From positions 1-7,845 of the forward strand of contig JAEWUG010000034.1 of assembly GCA_023397215.1 (NCBI GenBank): a stretch of 7,845 nt of DNA, written 5' to 3'. This document shows, piece after piece, positions 1 through 5,220 of the stretch. The stretch is from Nanobdellota archaeon. Its GTDB lineage: Archaea > Nanobdellota > Nanobdellia > Pacearchaeales > GW2011-AR1. A program made the position numbers and the translations under genes. Position 1 is the stretch's first letter; each line of letters opens with the position of its first letter. Below the pieces are notes generated by a model, which was not told the DNA's origin, did not search any database, and saw nothing but the letters and a program-made list of their open reading frames with translations.

Positions 1-213
1 ACCTAAAACTTGTCCATCATAATAAGATCCTTTTTTAACAATAACTTCTCTATTATTTTTTTTAAAATAATCTTTAATAGGAATTAAAAAATCTAAATAT
101 TGAACACTTGCTCCTAATGAAATTTTACCTTTTGGCAAATTATCTAAAACTTCAAAATTAATTTGTTTTGGGTCATATTTTTTTCTAAATTCAATAAATT
201 CAACATTAGTCAT
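1..213 (-). CDS. Diphthamide synthase (Dph2)-like protein, short form, partial (C-terminus beyond left edge)
   Basis: Seventy-one codons are visible, starting MTNVEFIEFRKKY. Residues 28-71 (PKGKISLGASVQYLDFL, then KKGSYYDGQVLG) resemble the start of the second domain of archaeal Dph2, the radical enzyme that moves a 3-amino-3-carboxypropyl group onto a histidine of elongation factor 2. In Dph2 the GQVLG segment is followed by a cysteine that binds the 4Fe-4S cluster; here it would lie just past the edge. The ATG is a firm start: the codon before it is an in-frame stop and a TATA box lies 20-29 bp upstream. A full-length Dph2 carries about 100 more residues before this point, including the first cluster cysteine, so this protein lacks domain 1. 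It may be a short Dph2-related family rather than the full enzyme. It is the last gene in a minus-strand series after sepF, with its own promoter. The family call is from motif memory and is moderate. Confidence 0.6.
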   Translation of the reverse strand, partial: MTNVEFIEFRKKYDPKQINFEVLDNLPKGKISLGASVQYLDFLIPIKDYFKKNNREVIVKKGSYYDGQVLG

Positions 214-232
214 TTAAAAAATAATAAAAAAG

Positions 233-242
233 ATTATATAAA
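233..242 (-). promoter_or_regulatory. TATA box of the Dph2-like gene
   Basis: The minus strand reads TTTATATAAT, 20-29 bp before the ATG at 213. This is the spacing expected for a leaderless archaeal transcript. Confidence 0.55.
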
Positions 243-254
243 CTTAATTTAAAT

Positions 255-270
255 CACCCCAAAACACCCC
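255..270 (-). repeat. Tandem GGGGTG direct repeat upstream of the Dph2-like promoter
   Basis: Two identical hexamers, GGGGTG on the minus strand, occupy 265-270 and 255-260. Their starts are 10 bp apart, about one helical turn. They lie just upstream of the TATA box at 233-242 and stand out as G-rich in an AT-rich spacer. A regulator-binding site is possible but unproven. Confidence 0.35.
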
Positions 271-298
271 TTTTTCTTCTCTTTATCCTCAGAAGAAA

Positions 299-688
299 TT
301 AAAAATATTCAATATCAGATTTAGGTTTTTCTTTTACTTCACTAATTCCTTTTTGTATATCAAATACTTTTGAAGGTGTAGCAATAACACAATTTTGACC
401 AAAACCAGCAATTCTACCCTCTAATGCATCAACTGTTTTTTTAATTTTTGAAACAGCTCTTTTTAATTCAACAACATCTTTTCCCTTTAAAGGACTAATA
501 TCAATAACAGCAATATTATAACCTGTCCTTAAACAATCTAAAATTGGGTTAATATCTTCATAAACCTTTAAAGTAAAAGTTTTAACATATATTTTATCAT
601 TACTTTTTTCTTGTTCTAAATCTATTTCTATAAATTCATTTACTTCTTGTTCTTCACTTTTTTTTCTCTTTAAAAAATCAAATGCCAT
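299..688 (-). CDS. sepF: SepF, FtsZ membrane anchor for cell division
   Basis: This 129-residue protein fits archaeal SepF, which tethers FtsZ filaments to the membrane at the division site. The first ten residues (MAFDFLKRKK) form a short hydrophobic and basic segment fitting the membrane-targeting amphipathic helix. A charged linker follows at about 11-32. The SepF domain spans about 33-108, with the characteristic segments YEDINPILDCLRTGYNIAVID (43-63, ending in a beta strand), KGKDVVELKRAVSKIK (68-83) and GRIAGFG (91-97). Length is normal. The gene follows prefoldin beta by 59 bp and has a good TATA box of its own. Its partner FtsZ is encoded about 3 kb away on the other strand. Placement after rpoP and prefoldin suggests growth-linked expression; that is inference. 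Confidence 0.9.
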   Translation of the reverse strand: MAFDFLKRKKSEEQEVNEFIEIDLEQEKSNDKIYVKTFTLKVYEDINPILDCLRTGYNIAVIDISPLKGKDVVELKRAVSKIKKTVDALEGRIAGFGQNCVIATPSKVFDIQKGISEVKEKPKSDIEYF

Positions 689-710
689 AATATAAATTTA
701 ACAAAACAGT

Positions 711-720
711 ATTTAAATAT
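711..720 (-). promoter_or_regulatory. TATA box of sepF
   Basis: ATATTTAAAT lies 23-32 bp upstream of the sepF ATG at 688, so sepF can be transcribed independently of prefoldin, probably as a leaderless mRNA. Confidence 0.55.
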
Positions 721-747
721 TTATGTAATAAAAAATAGAAAATACAC

Positions 748-1155
748 TTATTCTGAAGAAGGATTAATTTGTTTCATAATTTCATCTTTTAATAAATTAA
801 CTTGATCATTAAATTGTTTTTCTTGTTCAGATAAATTATTCATTCTTTTAGTCAAAAGTTCTTTTTTGTGTTTCATATCTTCTAATATTTCTTCCTTAGT
901 TGATTTTATTACAACTTGATTTCCTAAAATTCTCATAACTTCATTATTTGTTTTTTCAACTTCAGTTAAAATTAAATCAGTTTCATTTAAATCAAAAGTT
1001 AAAGCATTTTTTTGCATAAGAATTTGTTGATATTGTTGATCTAAAAGTTGTAATTCTTGAATTTTCATTTGTGTTTCTTCATCTAAATCACCAAAAGGAT
1101 TATGAGAATGGTTATGTCCACAATCTTCATCTCCACAATTACATTCTTCTACCAT
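748..1155 (-). CDS. pfdB: Prefoldin subunit beta with a Cys/His-rich N-terminal tail
   Basis: Prefoldin is the alpha2-beta4 hexameric cochaperone that passes unfolded proteins to the group II chaperonin. Two long heptad-rich helices are visible, at about 25-70 and 87-128. Between them lies the beta-hairpin region VMRILGNQVVIKS (73-85), typical of the beta subunit. The family usually has about 115-125 residues; this one has 135. The excess is the N-terminus, VEECNCGDEDCGHNHSHN, with Cys5, Cys7, Cys12, His14, His16 and His18 before the first helix. The ATG overlaps the rpoP stop codon by one base (TAATG), which favours this start and translational coupling. The next in-frame ATG (Met30) would remove the tail. 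No Shine-Dalgarno sequence is evident. The prefoldin call is strong; metal binding by the tail is only a possibility. Confidence 0.88.
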   Translation of the reverse strand: MVEECNCGDEDCGHNHSHNPFGDLDEETQMKIQELQLLDQQYQQILMQKNALTFDLNETDLILTEVEKTNNEVMRILGNQVVIKSTKEEILEDMKHKKELLTKRMNNLSEQEKQFNDQVNLLKDEIMKQINPSSE

Positions 1156-1292
1156 TAAATTGCTTGAACAGTCTTAATTTTATTTCTTGGCTTATAAAAA
1201 ATTCTAGAATTACATTCAGGACAAACAAACCTTTTTTCTAAATCAGAAGATTTAATCTTCGCTCCACATTTAAAACATTTATATATTGTCAT
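1155..1292 (-). CDS. rpoP: DNA-directed RNA polymerase subunit P (Rpo12)
   Basis: This 45-residue ORF begins MTIYKCFKCGAKIKSSDLEK and ends KTVQAI. It has one zinc ribbon, Cys6-X2-Cys9-X14-Cys24-X2-Cys27, then a short basic tail ending in a hydrophobic residue, as in archaeal Rpo12 (eukaryotic Rpb12). This small subunit bridges the assembly platform of the RNA polymerase. Length is normal for the family (about 44-50). Its stop shares one base with the prefoldin beta start. The eL43 gene ends 30 bp upstream; the order eL43-rpoP-prefoldin is a known archaeal arrangement and supports the call. A weak GTGAG about 8-12 bases before the ATG may act as a ribosome binding site, and a TTTAAAAAG element near 1312-1321 could be a promoter overlapping the previous stop. 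Confidence 0.93.
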   Translation of the reverse strand: MTIYKCFKCGAKIKSSDLEKRFVCPECNSRIFYKPRNKIKTVQAI

Positions 1293-1322
1293 ATTAAAAT
1301 CTCACAAATACACTTTTTAAAT

Positions 1323-1535
1323 TTATTGCAAATAATAAACTCCACCTGCAAAAATTTTACCACACTTTAAACATTCCCAAACACCTTTTTCTTGTCTTTT
1401 TGTTCTACCTTCACAAAAAGGACAGTTTTGTCTTTTTCTTTGTTTAGATTCAACATTATTCAATCTAGTTTTAACCTTTCCATAACCAGCACCAAATCTT
1501 CCTGCTGCTCCAATTTTTTTTCTTTTTACTGTCAT
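1323..1535 (-). CDS. rpl37ae: 50S ribosomal protein eL43 (L37Ae)
   Basis: This 70-residue basic protein belongs to the large ribosomal subunit and binds 23S rRNA. The N-terminus KRKKIGAAGRFGAGYG is the family signature. A zinc ribbon follows, with Cys38, Cys41, Cys55 and Cys58, and then the conserved FAGGVYY near the end. It is slightly short compared with many homologues (about 70-95) but complete. It lies between tRNA-Pro and rpoP, 35 bp after the tRNA 3' end and 30 bp before the rpoP start. A TATA-like box sits just downstream of the tRNA, so it may not depend on read-through from rpl11. Confidence 0.95.
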   Translation of the reverse strand: MTVKRKKIGAAGRFGAGYGKVKTRLNNVESKQRKRQNCPFCEGRTKRQEKGVWECLKCGKIFAGGVYYLQ

Positions 1536-1555
1536 TTTAATTTTTAAAATACTTT

Positions 1556-1565
1556 AATTATAAAG
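1556..1565 (-). promoter_or_regulatory. TATA-like box of rpl37ae
   Basis: CTTTATAATT on the minus strand lies 21-30 bp before the ATG at 1535, inside the 35-bp gap after tRNA-Pro. Confidence 0.45.
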
Positions 1566-1570
1566 TTCTA

Positions 1571-1644
1571 TGGGGCCACCCGGATTTGAACCGGGGTCGC
1601 GAAGTCCCAAACCTCGAATCATAACCAAGCTAGACCATGGCCCC
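1571..1644 (-). tRNA. tRNA-Pro (anticodon UGG)
   Basis: The 74-nt cloverleaf has acceptor arms GGGGCCA and TGGCCCC (7 bp), discriminator A and no encoded CCA. The anticodon stem CGAGG/CTTCG (one G-U pair) encloses the loop TTTGGGA, giving UGG for proline CCN codons. The T arm is CCCGG-TTCGAAT-CCGGG. No intron is seen. It lies between rpl11 (34 bp upstream) and rpl37ae on the same strand, so it may be cut from the ribosomal-protein transcript by RNase P and RNase Z. It may also use the AT-rich box near 1665-1674 as its own promoter. Confidence 0.96.
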
Positions 1645-1678
1645 TTATAAATATTTATTAATATTTTAATTAATAAAC

Positions 1679-2293
1679 TTATTTCTTTTTAGCCTTACCA
1701 TTACTAGCTTTATCATCTGAGCCTTCTAAAGCTTGCTTTGCAGCTTCTTGTGATTTTTCAATCTTAGAGAAAAATTCTTTTAATTCATTCTTTTTCTCTT
1801 CATCAACTACAATTTTTTCAGCTTTAATCATTGCATCATATTTTCCTTCACTAATATCCTTTAAAATTTCTTTAACTTCTTTATTATCTACTAAAACACC
1901 CATTGCTTGACAAGTTCCTAAAACACTTTTTATACTAGACAATAAACTTGTTGAAAGCATATTACTATGTTTTTGTTTAGCAACAAAAATAACTCTTTCC
2001 ATTGCAATATTTCCTACTTGTATTTGAATTCTATTACTACTAGCCTTAGTAATTCCTAATTCTTTTTTTAATAATTCACTTGTAGGCGGACTTAAAACCT
2101 CTATTGTATAATTTTTTGTTTTACTATCAACTTTTAAAATTACAGGAACATTAATTCCTTTAAAATCCCCTGTTTTTGAATTAACATCACTAATTACTTG
2201 ACCAATATTAATACCCATAGGACCTAATTGCTGAGCAATAGCTGGAGTAGGAGTCATCTTTCCACCCTCAACCAATAATTTTATATCAACCAT
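1679..2293 (-). CDS. rpl11: 50S ribosomal protein uL11 with a long charged C-terminal tail
   Basis: uL11 forms the base of the ribosomal stalk and binds the GTPase-centre rRNA. The N-terminal domain (about 1-70) has the signatures LVEGGKMTPTPAIAQQLGPMG (7-27), VISDVNSKTGDFKG and, at its end, SPPTSELLKKELG (68-80). The C-terminal rRNA-binding domain (about 85-153) includes VLGTCQAMGVLVDNKEV and DISEGKYD. Archaeal uL11 usually ends soon after that point (about 160 residues). This one continues to 204 with a charged helix and an alanine/lysine-rich end (GSDDKASNGKAKKK). It follows spt5 by 31 bp, the usual archaeal pairing, but is followed by tRNA-Pro instead of the usual rpl1-rpl10-rpl12. A TATA-like box lies in the gap after spt5. 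Confidence 0.95.
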   Translation of the reverse strand: MVDIKLLVEGGKMTPTPAIAQQLGPMGINIGQVISDVNSKTGDFKGINVPVILKVDSKTKNYTIEVLSPPTSELLKKELGITKASSNRIQIQVGNIAMERVIFVAKQKHSNMLSTSLLSSIKSVLGTCQAMGVLVDNKEVKEILKDISEGKYDAMIKAEKIVVDEEKKNELKEFFSKIEKSQEAAKQALEGSDDKASNGKAKKK

Positions 2294-2311
2294 AATTAAT
2301 TTGCCTTAAAC

Positions 2312-2323
2312 TTAATTTAAAAA
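2312..2323 (-). promoter_or_regulatory. TATA-like box of rpl11
   Basis: TTTTTAAATTAA on the minus strand, 19-30 bp before the rpl11 ATG, could give a leaderless rpl11 mRNA in addition to read-through from spt5. AT richness makes chance matches easy. Confidence 0.35.
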
Positions 2324-2324
2324 C

Positions 2325-2963
2325 TTATTCCTCATCTAAGTCCTCCCTTCTAATTACTCTTAAATTATCTAACTTAACTGTTACAGGTATTGGAACTGCT
2401 GCACCCAATAAAGAAACAACAGCTTCTCCTTTTTGTTTATCAACTCTAATAACCTTAGCTTTTTCATTCTTAAAAGGTTCTCCAATAATTTCAACAACAT
2501 CTGATTTTTCAATTTTAATTTCACTTGCAACAGGTTCTAACATTTGTTTTACTTCTTCATAACTAACTTGTTTTGGTAAAATTCCTTTAACATAAGGTAA
2601 ATTATAAACAGCTTCTTCAGCATTTTCTCTATCAGGAGATTCAATTAAAACATAACCCCTTAATCCATGAGGTCTTGCAATTGCATAAATATTAACATCT
2701 TTTTTAACAACTTTATCCACAACCATTTCCATTGCTTTATCTTCTTTATTTGATGTAACCTTAACAATAAATATAATTGAATCAAAATTAGAATCAACTT
2801 TAGGAGATTCTTCTATTTCTTCTTTAACTTCTTCAGAAACTTTAACAATTGAATTATTCTCTTCTTTAGAACCCTTAATATTAATCAGAGGTTCATTATT
2901 TTCACTATCTAAATTAAATTCATCGTCTAAATAATCAAATTCGTCATCTATTCCTAATGCCAT
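2325..2963 (-). CDS. spt5: Transcription elongation factor Spt5 (NusG family) with an acidic N-terminal extension
   Basis: Spt5 binds the RNA polymerase clamp across the DNA cleft and promotes processive elongation, usually with Spt4. The NGN domain spans about 62-144 (IIFIVKVTSNKEDKAMEMV, IYAIARPHGLRGYVLIE, LPYVKGILP). The KOW domain spans about 153-207 (KSDVVEIIGEPFKNEKAKVIRVD). Archaeal Spt5 is usually about 145-155 residues and starts close to the NGN domain. This protein is 212, and residues 1-58 are an apparently disordered acidic tail with 19 Asp/Glu against 5 Lys. The tail looks real: no ATG, GTG or TTG start lies in frame at the tail-domain boundary, and the next Met (78) is inside the NGN domain. 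A GGAG 5 bases before the ATG may be a ribosome binding site. It heads the minus-strand cluster and lacks its usual upstream neighbour secE, found instead at 4926 on the other strand. Confidence 0.93.
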   Translation of the reverse strand: MALGIDDEFDYLDDEFNLDSENNEPLINIKGSKEENNSIVKVSEEVKEEIEESPKVDSNFDSIIFIVKVTSNKEDKAMEMVVDKVVKKDVNIYAIARPHGLRGYVLIESPDRENAEEAVYNLPYVKGILPKQVSYEEVKQMLEPVASEIKIEKSDVVEIIGEPFKNEKAKVIRVDKQKGEAVVSLLGAAVPIPVTVKLDNLRVIRREDLDEE

Positions 2964-2978
2964 ATTGCTCCAGCCAGC

Positions 2979-2994
2979 TCTTAAATTTTTAAGA
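2979..2994. promoter_or_regulatory. Perfect inverted repeat upstream of spt5
   Basis: TCTTAAA-TT-TTTAAGA is a 7-bp perfect dyad with a 2-bp spacer, centred about 24 bp before the spt5 ATG. It could be the spt5 TATA element itself (CTTAAAAATT on the minus strand) at leaderless spacing. If transcription instead starts from the ATTTATAAATA element at 3021-3033, it could be an operator or leader hairpin. Function is not shown. Confidence 0.35.
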
Positions 2995-3062
2995 ACTAGA
3001 TAAATTAAATAAAAAAAGTTTATTTATAAATATTTCGTTTAGATTAATTAAGCAACCCAAAA

Positions 3063-3074
3063 CTCTTTTAAACC
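3063..3074 (+). promoter_or_regulatory. TATA-like box of the FKBP gene
   Basis: CTCTTTTAAACC lies 20-31 bp before the ATG at 3094, consistent with a leaderless transcript diverging from spt5. Confidence 0.45.
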
Positions 3075-3093
3075 TATTATTTATCAAATTAGT

Positions 3094-3723
3094 ATGACAA
3101 TCAAAGAAAAAGATTTTGTTGAAATAGAATTCACAGGAAAAATCAAAGATTCACAAGAGATATTTGATAGTAATATTCAAGAAGATATTAAAAAAGCAAA
3201 ATTAGATATTAAAGAGATAAAACCATTTATCTTGTCTGTCGGACAAAAAATGTTACCAAATGGATTTGATCAAGATTTAATTGAAAAAGAAATTAATAAA
3301 GAATATACTTTAGAACTGAAACCTGAAGATGCTTTTGGTAAAAGAGATAAAGAATTAATTAAAATGGTTCCTACAAGATTATTCTTAGAACAAAGAATAA
3401 ACCCTCAAAGAGGAATGCAATTAAATTTAGACGGACAAATTGTAAAAATATTATCTAATTCAGGAGGAAGAACATTAATAGATTTTAATCATCCTTTAGC
3501 AGGAAAAGAAGTAGTCTATAACTACAAAATAAACCGAATTGTTGAAAATGAGAATGAGAAAATAGATGCATTATTTGATTTTTTCTTTAAACAAAAATTA
3601 GAATATGAAGTAAAAGATAAAAAAATAATATTTAAAGAATTAAAAAAAGAATTAAAACCTTATTTACAAATATTTGCACCTAAGATAAAAGAAATTTTAG
3701 ACTTAGAAATAAACTTGGAATAA
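3094..3723 (+). CDS. FKBP-type peptidyl-prolyl cis-trans isomerase, SlyD-like with chaperone insert
   Basis: This 209-residue cytosolic enzyme isomerises X-Pro bonds and probably acts as a folding chaperone. The FKBP fold is split. The N-terminal part (about 5-90) has DFVEIEFTGKI, EIFDSN, SVGQKMLPNGFDQDL and LKPEDAFGKRDKEL. The insert-in-flap domain (about 91-138) ends in DFNHPLAGKEV, a hallmark of SlyD and archaeal FKBPs. The fold closes with VYNYKINRI (141-149). The C-terminal extension, about 155-209, is lysine-rich and matches the long (about 26 kDa) archaeal FKBP type. Phe13 stands where many FKBPs have the active-site Tyr, while the FD pair (24-25) is kept. No signal peptide or membrane helix is seen. 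It precedes ftsZ by 65 bp on the same strand; a functional tie is unproven. Confidence 0.92.
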   Translation: MTIKEKDFVEIEFTGKIKDSQEIFDSNIQEDIKKAKLDIKEIKPFILSVGQKMLPNGFDQDLIEKEINKEYTLELKPEDAFGKRDKELIKMVPTRLFLEQRINPQRGMQLNLDGQIVKILSNSGGRTLIDFNHPLAGKEVVYNYKINRIVENENEKIDALFDFFFKQKLEYEVKDKKIIFKELKKELKPYLQIFAPKIKEILDLEINLE

Positions 3724-3756
3724 TTCTCTTAGTTAAGTTATACTAAAATATAACAA

Positions 3757-3767
3757 ATATTATAAAG
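3757..3767 (+). promoter_or_regulatory. TATA-like box of ftsZ
   Basis: ATATTATAAAG lies 22-32 bp before the ftsZ ATG at 3789, so ftsZ probably has its own promoter in the 65-bp gap after the FKBP gene. Confidence 0.5.
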
Positions 3768-3788
3768 GATTTTTAAGAATAGATATAT

Positions 3789-4895
3789 ATGGAAAGTATT
3801 AATACATCTGATGACTTTGATCCATTATCAAGTTATAATTCTACAAATGAAGTTGATAGAGAATTAGAAGAAATTTTAAAAAAACATTCTGCAAGAATTA
3901 AAGTTGTTGGTGTTGGTGGTGGTGGAGGAAATACTATTTCTAGAATGAAAGATGTTGGAATTAAAGGTGGAGAAATAATTGTAATTAACACTGACGCTCA
4001 AGATTTACTATATGCTAAAGCAGATGCAAAAATATTAATTGGAAGAGAAATTTCAAGAGGACTTGGTGCAGGGAGTAATCCAAAAATAGGAGCAGAAGCA
4101 GCTAGAGAACAAATCACAGAAATAAAAAAGAGATTAGCAAATTCAGATATGGTTTTTGTAACTTGTGGTTTAGGTGGAGGAACAGGAACAGGAGCAGCAC
4201 CAATTGTAGCAGAAGTAGCAAAAGCACAAGGAGCATTAGTTATTGGAGTTGTAACATTACCTTTTACAGTTGAAGGAGCAAAAAGAATAGAAAATGCAAT
4301 GGAAGGACTTGAAAGAATGGAAAGTATTGTTGATACATTAATTGTTATTCCAAATGATAAATTATTAGATTTAGCACCAAACTTACCTTTACCTACAGCA
4401 TTTAAAATAGCAGACGAAATTTTAACCAATGCAGTAAAAGGAATAACAGAATTAATTACAAGTAGTGGACTTGTAAACTTAGATTTTGCAGATATAAAAA
4501 CAGTAATGGGCAATGGTGGTGTTTCATTAATTGGAACAGGAGAATCTCATTCTAATAATAGAGTTGTAGAAGCAGTAGACAAAGCATTAAATAATCCCTT
4601 ATTAGATGTAGATATAAAAGATGCTAAAGGAGCTTTAATTAATGTAATTGGAGGAAATGATTTAGCTTTAGAAGAATATAAAGAAGTAGTAAGCATGATA
4701 GGAGAAAAATTAAGCCCTGATGCAAGAATAATAAGTGGAGCAAAAATTTCTCAAGATATGGAAGAAAATTTAAAAGTAATGGTTATAATTACAGGAGTTC
4801 ATTCACCTCAAATCAGTGGAGAAAAAACAAGCCTTGAAGAAAGAAAAAGAAAAGATATAGAAGGTGAATTAGGAATTGAATTTTTTGAAGAGTAA
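3789..4895 (+). CDS. ftsZ: Cell division GTPase FtsZ (FtsZ1-like)
   Basis: FtsZ is the tubulin-like GTPase that polymerises into the division ring. An N-terminal tail of about 35 residues precedes the GTPase core. Nucleotide-binding loops are clear: VVGVGGGGGNT (39-49), the tubulin signature GGGTGTGAAP (129-138) and the T7 loop NLDFADI (230-236), whose aspartates complete the active site of the neighbouring subunit. The C-terminal domain runs to about 337. A short charged linker ends in ELGIEFFEE, resembling the conserved archaeal FtsZ tail that partners bind. Length (368) is normal and all catalytic residues are present. secE follows by 30 bp, as with euryarchaeal ftsZ1, which supports the FtsZ1 assignment. 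SepF, its membrane anchor, is encoded about 3 kb away. Confidence 0.97.
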   Translation: MESINTSDDFDPLSSYNSTNEVDRELEEILKKHSARIKVVGVGGGGGNTISRMKDVGIKGGEIIVINTDAQDLLYAKADAKILIGREISRGLGAGSNPKIGAEAAREQITEIKKRLANSDMVFVTCGLGGGTGTGAAPIVAEVAKAQGALVIGVVTLPFTVEGAKRIENAMEGLERMESIVDTLIVIPNDKLLDLAPNLPLPTAFKIADEILTNAVKGITELITSSGLVNLDFADIKTVMGNGGVSLIGTGESHSNNRVVEAVDKALNNPLLDVDIKDAKGALINVIGGNDLALEEYKEVVSMIGEKLSPDARIISGAKISQDMEENLKVMVIITGVHSPQISGEKTSLEERKRKDIEGELGIEFFEE

Positions 4896-4905
4896 ATTTA
4901 AATAC
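4895..4905 (+). promoter_or_regulatory. TATA box of secE
   Basis: AATTTAAATAC lies 21-31 bp before the secE ATG and overlaps the last base of the ftsZ stop codon. It allows a separate leaderless secE transcript. Confidence 0.5.
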
Positions 4906-4925
4906 TATTAAAAACAAACATTTTT

Positions 4926-5099
4926 ATGATAAAGGAAAAATTATCAAGCAAATATTTACAATATAGAAGAGTCTGGAGATTATTAAAAAAACCTACAAAA
5001 CAAGAATTTTTAACAATTTCAAAAATTTCTGGAATAGGACTATTAATCATTGGAATTATAGGTTTTGCAATAGCATTAATTATGAACTTATTCTGGTAA
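4926..5099 (+). CDS. secE: Preprotein translocase subunit SecE (Sec61 gamma)
   Basis: This 57-residue ORF begins MIKEKLSSKYLQYRRVWRLL. A basic amphipathic N-terminal helix carries RRVWRLLKKPTKQEF (14-28), the archaeal SecE signature. One transmembrane helix follows (about 35-55, IGLLIIGIIGFAIALI) and the protein ends NLFW. SecE clamps the SecY channel in the cytoplasmic membrane. Length is normal for archaea. It follows ftsZ as in many euryarchaea, but its usual downstream partner spt5 has been separated and lies about 2 kb upstream on the minus strand. The stop codon is only 2 bp from the 3' end of the convergent tRNA-Arg gene. Confidence 0.94.
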   Translation: MIKEKLSSKYLQYRRVWRLLKKPTKQEFLTISKISGIGLLIIGIIGFAIALIMNLFW

Positions 5100-5101
5100 A
5101 A
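5098..5101 (-). terminator. Oligo-T terminator after tRNA-Arg
   Basis: The minus strand reads TTTT directly after the tRNA-Arg discriminator base, a usual archaeal termination signal. On the plus strand these bases are part of the secE stop (TAAA). Confidence 0.45.
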
Positions 5102-5176
5102 CGCCCTTGACAGGATTTGAACCTGTGACCCCTTCCTTAGGAGGGAAGTGCTCTATCCAAACTGAGCTACAAGAGC
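5102..5176 (-). tRNA. tRNA-Arg (anticodon CCU)
   Basis: The 75-nt cloverleaf has acceptor GCTCTTG/CAAGGGC with one G-U pair and discriminator G; no CCA is encoded. The D arm is GCTC...GAGC. The anticodon arm is CTTCC-CTCCTAA-GGAAG, giving CCU for the arginine codon AGG. The T arm is ACAGG-TTCAAAT-CCTGT. No intron is seen. It converges on secE with a 2-bp gap. Confidence 0.96.
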
Positions 5177-5199
5177 TTAAAATTCTAAAAAATCAAAAC

Positions 5200-5209
5200 T
5201 ATAAAAAGA
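5200..5209 (-). promoter_or_regulatory. TATA-like box of tRNA-Arg
   Basis: TCTTTTTATA on the minus strand lies 24-33 bp before the tRNA-Arg 5' end, a suitable spacing for a tRNA promoter. Confidence 0.45.
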
Positions 5210-5220
5210 TAACTTAAAAA

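Noticed and set aside
748..1068. Shorter prefoldin beta starting at Met30
   Set aside because: The upstream ATG overlaps the rpoP stop and the intervening frame has a non-random Cys/His pattern; the longer form is preferred, though not proven.
3998..4513. 171-codon open frame on the minus strand
   Set aside because: It is antisense to the ftsZ core, whose motifs are intact; the open frame results from AT-rich codon use on the sense strand.
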